NCBI GenBank assembly: GCA_963838035.1
Contig: CAWIPM010000001.1
Coordinates: 62,001-126,000, forward strand
Reading direction: 5' to 3'
Source: CAVVNN01 sp963838035
Lineage (GTDB): Bacteria > Actinomycetota > Thermoleophilia > Solirubrobacterales > 70-9
DNA length: 64,000 nt
Part shown: one piece after another, positions 19,320 to 26,653 of the stretch
How positions within the stretch are numbered: position 1 is the first letter of the stretch
Layout of the letters: every line of letters starts with the position of its first letter
Notes under the pieces: model-generated
What the model saw: only the letters and a program-made list of their open reading frames with translations
What the model was told of the DNA's origin: nothing
The model's database searches: none
Position numbers and translations under genes: made by a program

Positions 19320-19775
19320 ATGCAGGCGATGCAGAACACCTCACCACTCACCGACTCGGCTGCCAGGCTGCGCCTGGCGATCGTGCGCACGGGGCGGCGG
19401 CTGCGCCAGGAGGCGGCGGCCGAGGCCACGGACCTGACGCCGACCTCGACCGCGGCGCTGGCGACGGTGGAGCGGCACGGGCCGCTGACTCCGAGCGAGC
19501 TGGCCGAGATCGAGCGGGTGAAGCGGCCCACCGTGACCCGCACGCTCGGGCGTCTCGACAGGGCGGGCCTGATCGAGCGCACAGCCGACCCGGCCGACGG
19601 TCGCAGCTCCCTGGTCAGCGTCAACGCCGCGGGCCGCGAGCGGCTGCGCCGCCTGCGCGGTCGCAAGAACGCCTACCTTGCGAAGCGCATGCGCGATCTT
19701 CCCGCCTCCGACCTGGCGACGCTCGAGCGCGCAGCCGTGATCCTCGAGGGCATGCTGGAGGATGAGAGGGGTTGA
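19320..19775 (+). CDS. MarR-family transcriptional regulator
   Basis: A 151-residue winged-helix regulator. It has a central LTPTSTAALATVERHGPLTPSELAE segment, the recognition helix in KRPTVTRTLGRLDRAGLIERT, and the wing ADPADGRSSLVSVNAAG, all typical of MarR. ATG at 19320 is used; ATG 19329 also fits and lies 9 nt after TAATCA. It overlaps the MFS gene by TTGA, so it probably senses the exporter's substrate and is self-regulated through the palindrome at 19288-19302. Confidence 0.88.
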   Translation: MQAMQNTSPLTDSAARLRLAIVRTGRRLRQEAAAEATDLTPTSTAALATVERHGPLTPSELAEIERVKRPTVTRTLGRLDRAGLIERTADPADGRSSLVSVNAAGRERLRRLRGRKNAYLAKRMRDLPASDLATLERAAVILEGMLEDERG

Positions 19776-21043
19776 GCTCCGCCCTTCGCCGCTCCTTCGA
19801 CTCCCTCGCCGTACCCAACTACCGCCGGTATTTCGTCGGCCAGGTCGTCTCCCTCTCAGGCAACTGGATGCAGTCGGTCGCCACGCTCTGGCTGATCCTC
19901 GGCCTGACCGGCAGCGGCGTCGCGGTCGGCATGACCACCGCCCTGGAATTCCTGCCGATTCTCCTGCTCGGCGCCTGGGGAGGGGTGCTGGCGGACCGCT
20001 TCCCCAAGCGGCGGCTCCTGATCGTCACCCAGGCGCTGATGGCGATCCCGGCGCTCGTCCTGCTCGCGGTCACAGCGACCGGCGTGGTCGCTCCGTGGAT
20101 GGTCTTCCTCGCGGTCGGGGCCCGCGGCGCCGTCAACGCCGTCGACAACCCGACCCGGCAGAGCTTCGTGATCGAGATGGTCGGCCCTGACCGGGTCGTA
20201 AACGCGGTCAGCCTCAACAGCGTCATCGTCCAGTCGGCGCGAATCGCCGGCCCGGCCGTGGCGGGAGTCACGATCGCGGTGTTCGGGGTGGCGCCGTGTT
20301 TCGCCCTCAACGCGCTCACCTTCGTCGCGATGATCGTCGCGCTCTGGGGAATGGACCCGAGCGGGCTGCGCGCCGCTCCCGTCGCCGAGCGTGAGCCGGG
20401 CGCGATCCGCGCCGGGCTGCGTTACGTGCGGCGCACCCCGGAGCTGGCGGTGCCGCTGGCGCTGATGGCCCTGGTCGGGACCTTCGGCTTCAACTTCCAG
20501 GTCGTGCTGCCGCTGCTCGCCAAGTTCAGCTTCGGCGGCGGCGCGATGGCCTACGCGGCGCTGGTCTCGGCGATGGGCGTTGGCGCGATCGCCGGCGCGC
20601 TGGTCAACGGTGCCCACGGACGGACCGGCCCCCGCCTGATCGCCGGTGGCGCACTCGCCTTCGGCCTCCTCGCCCTGCTTGCCGCGGGGGCGCCGACGCT
20701 CGCCCTCGAGATCCCGGTGCTGGCGTTGCTCGGCGCGTCCGCGGTGACCTTCGCCGCGACGATCAACTCGACCCTGCAGCTCGCGGTCATCCCCCAGATG
20801 CGGGGCAGGGTGATGGCGCTGTACTCGGTCGTCTTCCTCGGCTCGACCCCGATCGGAGGCCCGCTGGCCGGCTGGCTCTCGGAGACCTACGACCCCCGCG
20901 TCGCCCTGCTGCTCGCCGCCGTCGCGGGCCTCTCGGCGGCGTGGGCCGGGCATGTCGCCCTCTCTCGGTTGAGATCCCGAGTGGACAGCCAGAAGAGCGT
21001 CGCGAAGATCGCCAGCCCGAGCACGTTCAACGCCAGCTTGTAG
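19772..21043 (+). CDS. MFS transporter (Enterobactin exporter EntS-like / DHA3 type)
   Basis: A 423-residue major facilitator with about 12 hydrophobic segments. It opens SSALRRSFDSLAVPNYRRYFVGQVVSLSGNWMQ (spread over residues 2-34), the typical DHA3/EntS-like N-terminus, and the A-motif-like loop GVLADRFPKRRLL is visible. TTG at 19772 overlaps the MarR stop. It is predicted to be a proton-driven exporter controlled by the adjacent MarR. Its last 157 bp overlap the convergent permease gene on the other strand. Confidence 0.88.
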   Translation: MSSALRRSFDSLAVPNYRRYFVGQVVSLSGNWMQSVATLWLILGLTGSGVAVGMTTALEFLPILLLGAWGGVLADRFPKRRLLIVTQALMAIPALVLLAVTATGVVAPWMVFLAVGARGAVNAVDNPTRQSFVIEMVGPDRVVNAVSLNSVIVQSARIAGPAVAGVTIAVFGVAPCFALNALTFVAMIVALWGMDPSGLRAAPVAEREPGAIRAGLRYVRRTPELAVPLALMALVGTFGFNFQVVLPLLAKFSFGGGAMAYAALVSAMGVGAIAGALVNGAHGRTGPRLIAGGALAFGLLALLAAGAPTLALEIPVLALLGASAVTFAATINSTLQLAVIPQMRGRVMALYSVVFLGSTPIGGPLAGWLSETYDPRVALLLAAVAGLSAAWAGHVALSRLRSRVDSQKSVAKIASPSTFNASL

Positions 21044-22059
21044 TCGAGCTGGACCGAGCTGAAGATGTCCGAGCGCGAGGGACGGGTGGAGGGGATCAGC
21101 CCGGCGAGGCCGAAGAGGCCGTCGACGACGAGCGCCGCGAGGACGATCGTGATGAACATCAGGGAGACGATGCGGACGGTGAACTGCCAGCCGTAGAACT
21201 TGCGGTAAGCGAGCACGATAGGGACGACGATCAGGTCGGCGAAGATGAACGCGATCACGCCGGCAAACGAGATCCCGCCGGACCAGAGCACGGCCGCAAG
21301 CGGCGCGTTGCCGACCGAGCAGACGAAGGTGAACACCGCGATCAGCGGCCCGACGAGCACGTTCTCGATCGTCTTCACAAGTGGGGGGGCGTGCTCGATG
21401 AAGAGGACGTTGAAGAAGTCATTGCCGAGCAGGCCGATGAAGCCGGCGAGCAGGAAGCCGATCGCGATCTCCTTCCAAAGCATCTGCCAGTCGCCGCGGA
21501 AGTTGTGGGCGACGTCGGACCATGCCTCGCCCGAGGCGAGGCGCCGGCGCCACGTCATCCCCCCGGCCTCGGTGTGATGCTGATGCCCGGCCTGAGCCTC
21601 CTGCGCATGGGCGCGGGCCTGCTCCTCCAGCCTGGGGGAGACGAAGAAGCGCAGCAGCGCCGCCATCAGCGCGATCAGGACGATGCCGCCGACGAACTCG
21701 GCCAGGGTGAACTGCCAGCCGATCAGGATCCAGATCACCAGCCCCAGCTCCCAGACGAGGTTGGTGGAGGCGAACTGGAAGGCGAGCGCGGTCGTTGCCG
21801 AGGCGCCCTTCTGGAACAGGGACTTGGCGATCGCGATCGCGGCATATGAGCACGAGGACGAGGCGGCGCCCAGCCCGGTCGCCTTCGCCACCGGGGCGAA
21901 GCCGCTGCCCGAGAGGGCGGCTTCGACCCGGTCGCGCGGTACCCAGGCCTGGACGATGGCGGAGATGGCGAAGCCGAGGACGAGCGCCCACCAGACCTCA
22001 TAGGCCATCAAGAGGGACTGCTTGAGGCCCTCGCCGATCGTGCTCGCGACATCGCCCAT
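20887..22059 (-). CDS. Metal-type permease (SO_0444/DUF318 family)
   Basis: About 390 residues with eight or more hydrophobic segments. Family features are the Cys-containing motifs GAASSSCSYAAIAIAKSLFQKG near residue 65 and FTFVCSVGNAPLAAVLWSGG. A His-rich cytoplasmic loop (GHQHHTEAGG) lies between the two halves. Related proteins are annotated as Cu/Zn efflux or arsenic permeases. ATG at 22059 is chosen because TACGGT lies 7 nt upstream; GTG 22068 is possible. A CsoR-like palindrome overlaps the promoter. The last 50 or so codons run antisense to the MFS gene. Confidence 0.8.
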   Translation of the reverse strand: MGDVASTIGEGLKQSLLMAYEVWWALVLGFAISAIVQAWVPRDRVEAALSGSGFAPVAKATGLGAASSSCSYAAIAIAKSLFQKGASATTALAFQFASTNLVWELGLVIWILIGWQFTLAEFVGGIVLIALMAALLRFFVSPRLEEQARAHAQEAQAGHQHHTEAGGMTWRRRLASGEAWSDVAHNFRGDWQMLWKEIAIGFLLAGFIGLLGNDFFNVLFIEHAPPLVKTIENVLVGPLIAVFTFVCSVGNAPLAAVLWSGGISFAGVIAFIFADLIVVPIVLAYRKFYGWQFTVRIVSLMFITIVLAALVVDGLFGLAGLIPSTRPSRSDIFSSVQLDYKLALNVLGLAIFATLFWLSTRDLNRERATCPAHAAERPATAASSRATRGS

Positions 22060-22064
22060 GGGGA

Positions 22065-22093
22065 TCACCGTATCAAATACCCCCCAGGGGTAT
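22065..22093 (-). promoter_or_regulatory. CsoR-like operator and promoter of the permease gene
   Basis: ATACCCC (22077-22083) and GGGGTAT (22087-22093) form a perfect inverted repeat with a 3-bp centre, closely like the TACCCC/GGGGTA sites bound by copper-sensing CsoR repressors (established for Bacillus and Streptomyces). On the minus strand TACGGT (22067-22072) is a likely -10, so the repeat covers the spacer and -35 side. No csoR gene is in the window. Confidence 0.6.
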
Positions 22094-22101
22094 GAGACGT
22101 C

Positions 22102-23367
22102 TCAGCGCAGCCCAAGCCGCTGCGCCCGCTCGACCGCGCGGGCGACGATCTCCTCGCTGCCGGGGATCTCGCCGCCGCGCATCAGCACACGTCCCGCGAC
22201 GACGGTGGTGTCGACCACCGAGCCGCTCGCCGCGTAGACCAGGTCGGCGGTGAGGTCGCCGAGGCTGAGCTCGGGAGAGCTGCGGCGCAGCAGGAGGAAG
22301 TCTGCCGCCGCCCCCGGCGTGAGCGGATCGCCGGCGCCGAGCAGGGGAGCCCGGCGTCCGGTGGCGATCGCCCACGCCTCGTGGGCGTCGATCGCGGTCG
22401 GGTCGGCGGCAACGTGCTTTTGCAGCAGGGCGAAGAACTTGACGTCGGCAAACAGGTCGAGCGAGTCGTTGGAGCCGGCGCCGTCGGTGCCGAGGCCGAT
22501 CGCGACGCCGGCGGCCCGGGCAGCCGGGTAGGGAAGGACCCCGCCCACCGCGAGCTTCAGGTTCGCGACCGGGTTGGCGACGACGGTGCAGCCGCGCGCG
22601 GCGATCAGATCGAGCTCCTCGCGGTCGAGCCAGACGCCGTGGGCGAGCACCGTGCGCTCGGTCAGCATCCCGAGCCGGTCGAGGTAGGCGGCCGGGCGCA
22701 CCCCGTGAGCCGCCACGCAGTCGGCGACCTCATCCTCCGTCTCGGAAAGATGGATCTGGACGGGAACGCCGCGCTCGGACGATCGCTCCGCGGTCCAGCG
22801 CAGCAGCTCCTCGCTGACCGTGTAGATCGCGTGCGGGGACAGCGCTCGCCCGATCATCGGCCCAAAGCCCTCGAGTGCGTCGAGGGTCCCCAGCGCCGTC
22901 GCCTGCATCTCGGCGGTGTCGCCGGCGACGTCGAACAGCGGGCCGCCGATCGTCGCCCGCAGGCCCGAGTCGACGACGGCACGAGCAGTTGCCTCCGGCT
23001 GCCAGTACATGTCCCAGAAGCGGGTGGTGCCGGTGCGGATCATCTCGGCACAGGCCAGACGGGTCCCCCAGTAGACGTCCTCGTCCTCGAGCTTCGCCTC
23101 GACCGGCCAGATCTTCTCCTGCAGCCAGCGCATCAGCGGCAGATCGCCGCCCTTGCCGCGAAACAGGGTCATCGCCGCGTGGGTGTGTCCGTTGACGAGA
23201 GGCGGAACCAGGGGCGCGCCGGCGGCGTCGATCGTCTCGTCCCCGGCGCCGGGCTCGACACCGGGTCCGATCGCCGCGATCAGCCCGTCCTCGCAGCGCA
23301 ACCCGACCCGCTCGCCGTCGAGCAGGGCGCCGGTCACCGTCAGTGGCGCGCTCGCGGTCGCGTTCAC
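22102..23367 (-). CDS. Amidohydrolase, methylthioadenosine/S-adenosylhomocysteine deaminase-like
   Basis: A 421-residue member of the TrzN/MtaD subgroup of amidohydrolases. It has metal ligands in VNGHTHAAM (near residue 59), VQIHLSETEDE, VLAHGVWLD and GLGTDGAGSNDSLD, plus a C-terminal barrel-capping beta domain. It should bind one Zn or Fe and deaminate adenosine-type substrates (family knowledge). GTG 23367 overlaps the phosphorylase stop (GTGA), so the two are coupled. That pairing supports thioadenosine or adenosylhomocysteine salvage over triazine breakdown. Confidence 0.85.
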   Translation of the reverse strand: MNATASAPLTVTGALLDGERVGLRCEDGLIAAIGPGVEPGAGDETIDAAGAPLVPPLVNGHTHAAMTLFRGKGGDLPLMRWLQEKIWPVEAKLEDEDVYWGTRLACAEMIRTGTTRFWDMYWQPEATARAVVDSGLRATIGGPLFDVAGDTAEMQATALGTLDALEGFGPMIGRALSPHAIYTVSEELLRWTAERSSERGVPVQIHLSETEDEVADCVAAHGVRPAAYLDRLGMLTERTVLAHGVWLDREELDLIAARGCTVVANPVANLKLAVGGVLPYPAARAAGVAIGLGTDGAGSNDSLDLFADVKFFALLQKHVAADPTAIDAHEAWAIATGRRAPLLGAGDPLTPGAAADFLLLRRSSPELSLGDLTADLVYAASGSVVDTTVVAGRVLMRGGEIPGSEEIVARAVERAQRLGLR

Positions 23368-24038
23368 CGGCCCACTGCGCCGAGCCGCGGCAGCACCGCA
23401 CCGAGCGCGTAGCGCAGGCAATCTGCGTTGGCTTCGCGGTCGGCTTCGATCTTGGCCACGGAGATCGACTGCTTCCCGATCCCGTTGGCGAGGTTGTCGA
23501 CGACGCAGACCGCGGAGTAGGCAAGCCCCATCTCGCCCGCCACGATGCACTCTGAGGCGAGCGTCATCCCCACCACGTCCGCGTGGTTCGCGATCAGGCG
23601 GATCTCCGCCGCCGTCTCGAACCGCGGGCCGACCGTCTGCCAGTACACGCCGCCGTCGCGCAGCGCCGGTTTCTCCTCATCCCATGCGGCGCGGACCTCG
23701 TCGCGCCAGGCGAGATCGAAGCCCGGCGCCATGTGGGCGCGCTTGTCGCCGAGGCTGGAGAGGCCCAGGTGCAGCGCGATGAAGTCGTCGGGACAGACGA
23801 AGCTGCCGACCCTCAGCCCCTCTGACAGCGAGCCGACCGAGCCGATCGCGAGCACCCGGTCGCAGCCCTGCTCGACCAACGCAGAGAGGTTTGCGGCGTG
23901 GTCGATCTCGTGGGGGAGGCGGTACTCCTCGCCATGGCGCTGCATCACCGCGGCGCCGTGCTCGGCCGCCGTTGCGACGAGCGCCTCGCCGCGTGGCCCC
24001 GAGGCGCTGCTGCCGAGAACCACCGCGAGCCTTCCCAT
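23364..24038 (-). CDS. Purine/methylthioadenosine phosphorylase family protein
   Basis: A 224-residue PNP_UDP_1-type phosphorylase. Visible are GCDRVLAIGSVGSLSEGLRVGSFVCPDDFI (split across residues 58-88), YWQTVGPRFETAAEIR, a core GMTLASECIVAGEMGLAYSAV with the substrate Met-Glu region varied to Leu-Ala-Ser-Glu, and VVDNLANGI with the catalytic Asp. It is shorter than MtaP (about 260-290 residues). It cleaves a nucleoside with phosphate; the nucleoside is uncertain. TAGGAT (minus strand, 24047-24052) is 8 nt from the ATG. Confidence 0.8.
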   Translation of the reverse strand: MGRLAVVLGSSASGPRGEALVATAAEHGAAVMQRHGEEYRLPHEIDHAANLSALVEQGCDRVLAIGSVGSLSEGLRVGSFVCPDDFIALHLGLSSLGDKRAHMAPGFDLAWRDEVRAAWDEEKPALRDGGVYWQTVGPRFETAAEIRLIANHADVVGMTLASECIVAGEMGLAYSAVCVVDNLANGIGKQSISVAKIEADREANADCLRYALGAVLPRLGAVGR

Positions 24039-24092
24039 GCGCGACGATCCTACGCGCGGGCGCTGTCGTCAATTCGGTCTATGGTGAATTCC

Positions 24093-24626
24093 ATGTCGGA
24101 GCGGCCGTCAGGCAGGAACGAGACGGAGGATCAGCGTCTCGATCGCAACCTCAACGAGCTGCTGCAGGAGCTGCGGGTTGCGTTGCCGGGCGTGCAGGTG
24201 CTTTTCGCCTTTCTGCTCGCGGTCCCGTTCCAGCGCAACTTCACCGAGATCTCGCCCTTCGAGGAAAAGGTCTATTTCGCCACCCTTCTCTGCACCGCGA
24301 TCTCGGCGGCGCTGCTGATCTCCCCGTCCGCCTATCACCGGATGACCTTCCACCTGCAGCAGAAGCGCCACCTCGTCTTCCTCGCCAACCGCTTTGCGAT
24401 CGCCGGCCTCGCATTCCTGGCGCTGGCGATGACCGGGGCGATCATGCTGATCACGGACGTCCTCTTCGGCGGCGTTGCGACGATCGTCTTCAGCAGCGCC
24501 GCGGCTGCGATGTTCGTCGTGCTCTGGTACCTGCTGCCGCTGCAGCGGCGGATCAGCGTGCAGGCGTCCCGGCGGCAGCCGCCCGCTCCGCCTTCAGGCC
24601 GGCGAGCTGACCCTCCAGCTCGCTGA
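24093..24626 (+). CDS. DUF6328-family membrane protein
   Basis: A 177-residue protein with a hydrophilic N-terminus (DQRLDRNLNELLQELRVALPG) followed by four transmembrane helices, including VQVLFAFLLAVPFQRNF, LLCTAISAALLISPSAYHR and a C-terminal pair. The ELLQELRVALPGVQVLFAFLL segment is the family hallmark; the function is unknown. ATG 24093 has TATGGT (24080-24085) 7 nt upstream. Its C-terminal 74 bp overlap the HD-domain gene on the opposite strand. Confidence 0.8.
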   Translation: MSERPSGRNETEDQRLDRNLNELLQELRVALPGVQVLFAFLLAVPFQRNFTEISPFEEKVYFATLLCTAISAALLISPSAYHRMTFHLQQKRHLVFLANRFAIAGLAFLALAMTGAIMLITDVLFGGVATIVFSSAAAAMFVVLWYLLPLQRRISVQASRRQPPAPPSGRRADPPAR

Positions 24627-25167
24627 GGTAGGCGAGCTCCGGGGAGGTGCGGCGCAGCAGCTCGACATCCGCCTCCCAGACCGCGACCTTGACGTCGAGC
24701 GGCGCCTTGAGCTGGGCGCCGACCGCCTCGCCCTCGGTGGCGTAGACACGGCGCAGCGCCCTGACATTGGCCAGCTTGTCGGCGGCGTAGATCGCCAGGG
24801 CGTCCGGCCCCGCCGCCTCGACCCGCGCCCGGTGCACCTCCTTGCGCCGCCCGTAGTCCTCGATCTCCTCCTCGTCGGTGAGAGCCTCGACGAGGCTGCC
24901 GATCGGTTCGCCGAAGCGGGAGCCGATCTCGGCGACGCCGGTGTCGCTCTCCTCGACCACGTCGTGCAGCAGCGCCGCCGCCAGCACCTCATCGGCGAAG
25001 CCGTGCTCGGCGAGCAGATCTGCGACCGCGAGCGGGTGCTCGATGTAGGGCATCCCGCCGCTGCCGTTGCGGATCTGCCCGGCGTGGGCGTCGCGGGCGG
25101 CATCGAGTGCGTCTCGAACCAGCTGCGAGCGTTCCGCTGCCGCGTCGATCCGAGGGGGCGCCGACAT
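24553..25167 (-). CDS. HD-domain phosphohydrolase, (p)ppGpp hydrolase-like (MESH1 type)
   Basis: A 204-residue HD protein. Ligands are seen in PYIEHPLAVADLL, AALLHDVVEESD and a later ADKLANVRAL, the pattern of the RelA/SpoT hydrolase half and MESH1. No synthetase or TGS/ACT domain is present. It would need Mn2+ and could hydrolyse (p)ppGpp or a related nucleotide (inference). TACGCT (minus strand, 25176-25181) lies 8 nt before the ATG. It is convergent with the DUF6328 gene. Confidence 0.82.
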   Translation of the reverse strand: MSAPPRIDAAAERSQLVRDALDAARDAHAGQIRNGSGGMPYIEHPLAVADLLAEHGFADEVLAAALLHDVVEESDTGVAEIGSRFGEPIGSLVEALTDEEEIEDYGRRKEVHRARVEAAGPDALAIYAADKLANVRALRRVYATEGEAVGAQLKAPLDVKVAVWEADVELLRRTSPELAYLSELEGQLAGLKAERAAAAGTPAR

Positions 25168-25227
25168 CTCCCGCCAGCGTAGCGTCCAAACCTCCTGCTC
25201 CGCTGTTCCTTTGCCTCGCTATTCGGG

Positions 25228-26115
25228 TCAGCGCACAGCGGAAGCCGGGGTATGGGGGACGTGCGCCGGCAGCTCGTACTCGGCCCGCTCGGCGCCCAGC
25301 TCGACCGCGCCCTCGGCGCCGCCCAGGTCGCGCCAACGCCTCCCGGCCTCTTCGCCGAAGCGGTCGAGGAACTCGTCGGAGTGCAGCGGGTCGTGGTGAA
25401 AGAGCACCGTGCGCTGGGCACCCGCCCGCCGGGAGAAGGAGAGCGCGTGGGAGAGGGAGGAGTGCCCCCAGCCGACGTGGTCGGGGTACTCGGAGTCGGA
25501 GTACTGGCCGTCGTGGATCAACAGCGAGGTGCCCTGTGCCAGCGCGAAGCCGGAGATCCAGTCCTCATCGAGCGCGTCGAGGTCGGCGCCGAGGGCAGGC
25601 TCGTGGTCGGGGATGTAGGTGAGGGAGGAGTCGCCGTCGTCGATCCGGAAGCCGAGCGTGGGGCCGCGGTGGGCGACCGAGGCGGCGCGGATCCGCGCCG
25701 GGCCGATCTCCCACTCGGTCTCGGGGCAGTGGCGGAACGAGACGTCGCAGGGCAGCTCCCGCACCTCGACCGGAGAGAGCGGGGCGGATATGTAGCGGGC
25801 GATGCGGTCGCGAAGCGAGGCCTCGGGCGAGGCGGGGCCCCAGATCACGATCTCGGTCTGCGGGCTGAACGCCGGGGCGAAGAAGACGAGGCCCTGGATG
25901 TGGTCGAGGTGGAGGTGGGTGAGGAGGATGTGGAGGCGGGCCGGCTCGTCGGCGAGCGCCAGGCCAAGGCTGCGGATGCCGGTGCCGGCGTCGAGCGCCA
26001 GAAGCGAGCCGTCGGAGAGGGTGACCCCGACGCAGGAGGTGTTGCCGCCGTAGCGGATCGTCTCCGGCCCCGGGGAGGGGATCGAGCCGCGCGTTCCCCA
26101 GAGCTTTGCCTTCAC
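25228..26115 (-). CDS. MBL-fold metal-dependent hydrolase
   Basis: A 295-residue metallo-beta-lactamase-fold protein. It starts KAKLWGTRGSIPSPGPET with GGNTSCV, as in the phosphodiesterase/TRAP-like MBL subgroup, and has the metal motif THLHLDHIQG, a later LIHDGQYSDSEY and a C-terminal HHDPLHSDEFLD. The substrate is unknown; relatives act on phosphodiesters or cyclic nucleotides. GTG 26115 overlaps the PAS gene stop (GTGA), so it may be a PAS-controlled output. Confidence 0.85.
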   Translation of the reverse strand: MKAKLWGTRGSIPSPGPETIRYGGNTSCVGVTLSDGSLLALDAGTGIRSLGLALADEPARLHILLTHLHLDHIQGLVFFAPAFSPQTEIVIWGPASPEASLRDRIARYISAPLSPVEVRELPCDVSFRHCPETEWEIGPARIRAASVAHRGPTLGFRIDDGDSSLTYIPDHEPALGADLDALDEDWISGFALAQGTSLLIHDGQYSDSEYPDHVGWGHSSLSHALSFSRRAGAQRTVLFHHDPLHSDEFLDRFGEEAGRRWRDLGGAEGAVELGAERAEYELPAHVPHTPASAVR

Positions 26116-26519
26116 CGCTCGTCCGCCTCGTTCGCCTCGGTCGGCCAGAAGATCGCGATCGCGCCCTGGGAGCCGTGCGCGGTGAGGATCGGGAAGGCGG
26201 AGGCCTCGACCGTGTGGCAGGCGCCGTCGGCGGAGCGGATCTCGAAGTCTGCGTGGGCCGGATGCCCGTTGCGGACCGCGACGACAAGCGGCAGCTCGTC
26301 GTAGGGGATCGGCTCGCCGTCGCTGTCGAAGGGGCCGAACATCGAGCCCCACTCGTCGGGCCCGACGGTTCCCAGCTCCTCGAAGCGCCTGCCGAGCAGG
26401 CTCCCGGCCGCCTCGTTGTAGAAGACGAGCACCCCGCCCTGGTCGACCAGGAAGGCCGGCGTCGAGAGCGCCGACATCAGGTTGCGAGCAAGAATCAGCT
26501 CGAGAGGCCTCTGCGACAC
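26112..26519 (-). CDS. Small PAS-domain protein
   Basis: About 135 residues consisting of a single PAS domain: SQRPLELILARNLMSALSTP leads into FLVDQGGVLVFYNEAAGSLLGRRFEELG and a C-terminal VEASAFPILTAHGSQGAIAIFW. No kinase, GGDEF or HTH output is attached, so it may act in trans on the coupled MBL protein. Start GTG 26519 is preferred; TATCTA (minus strand, 26531-26536) is upstream and GTG 26528 is possible. Ligand-binding residues cannot be judged. Confidence 0.75.
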   Translation of the reverse strand: MSQRPLELILARNLMSALSTPAFLVDQGGVLVFYNEAAGSLLGRRFEELGTVGPDEWGSMFGPFDSDGEPIPYDELPLVVAVRNGHPAHADFEIRSADGACHTVEASAFPILTAHGSQGAIAIFWPTEANEADER

Positions 26520-26653
26520 GGATGACACTTTAGATAGTGGGGATGGGGGCGTTTGCTCGAGTAGCCGGGAAGTCCCTGCAGAAACCAGACGCCAACCCTC
26601 CCCGGCCCACTCCGCGGAGAGAGTGACATCGATCACTCTTGGTCATCACGGCG

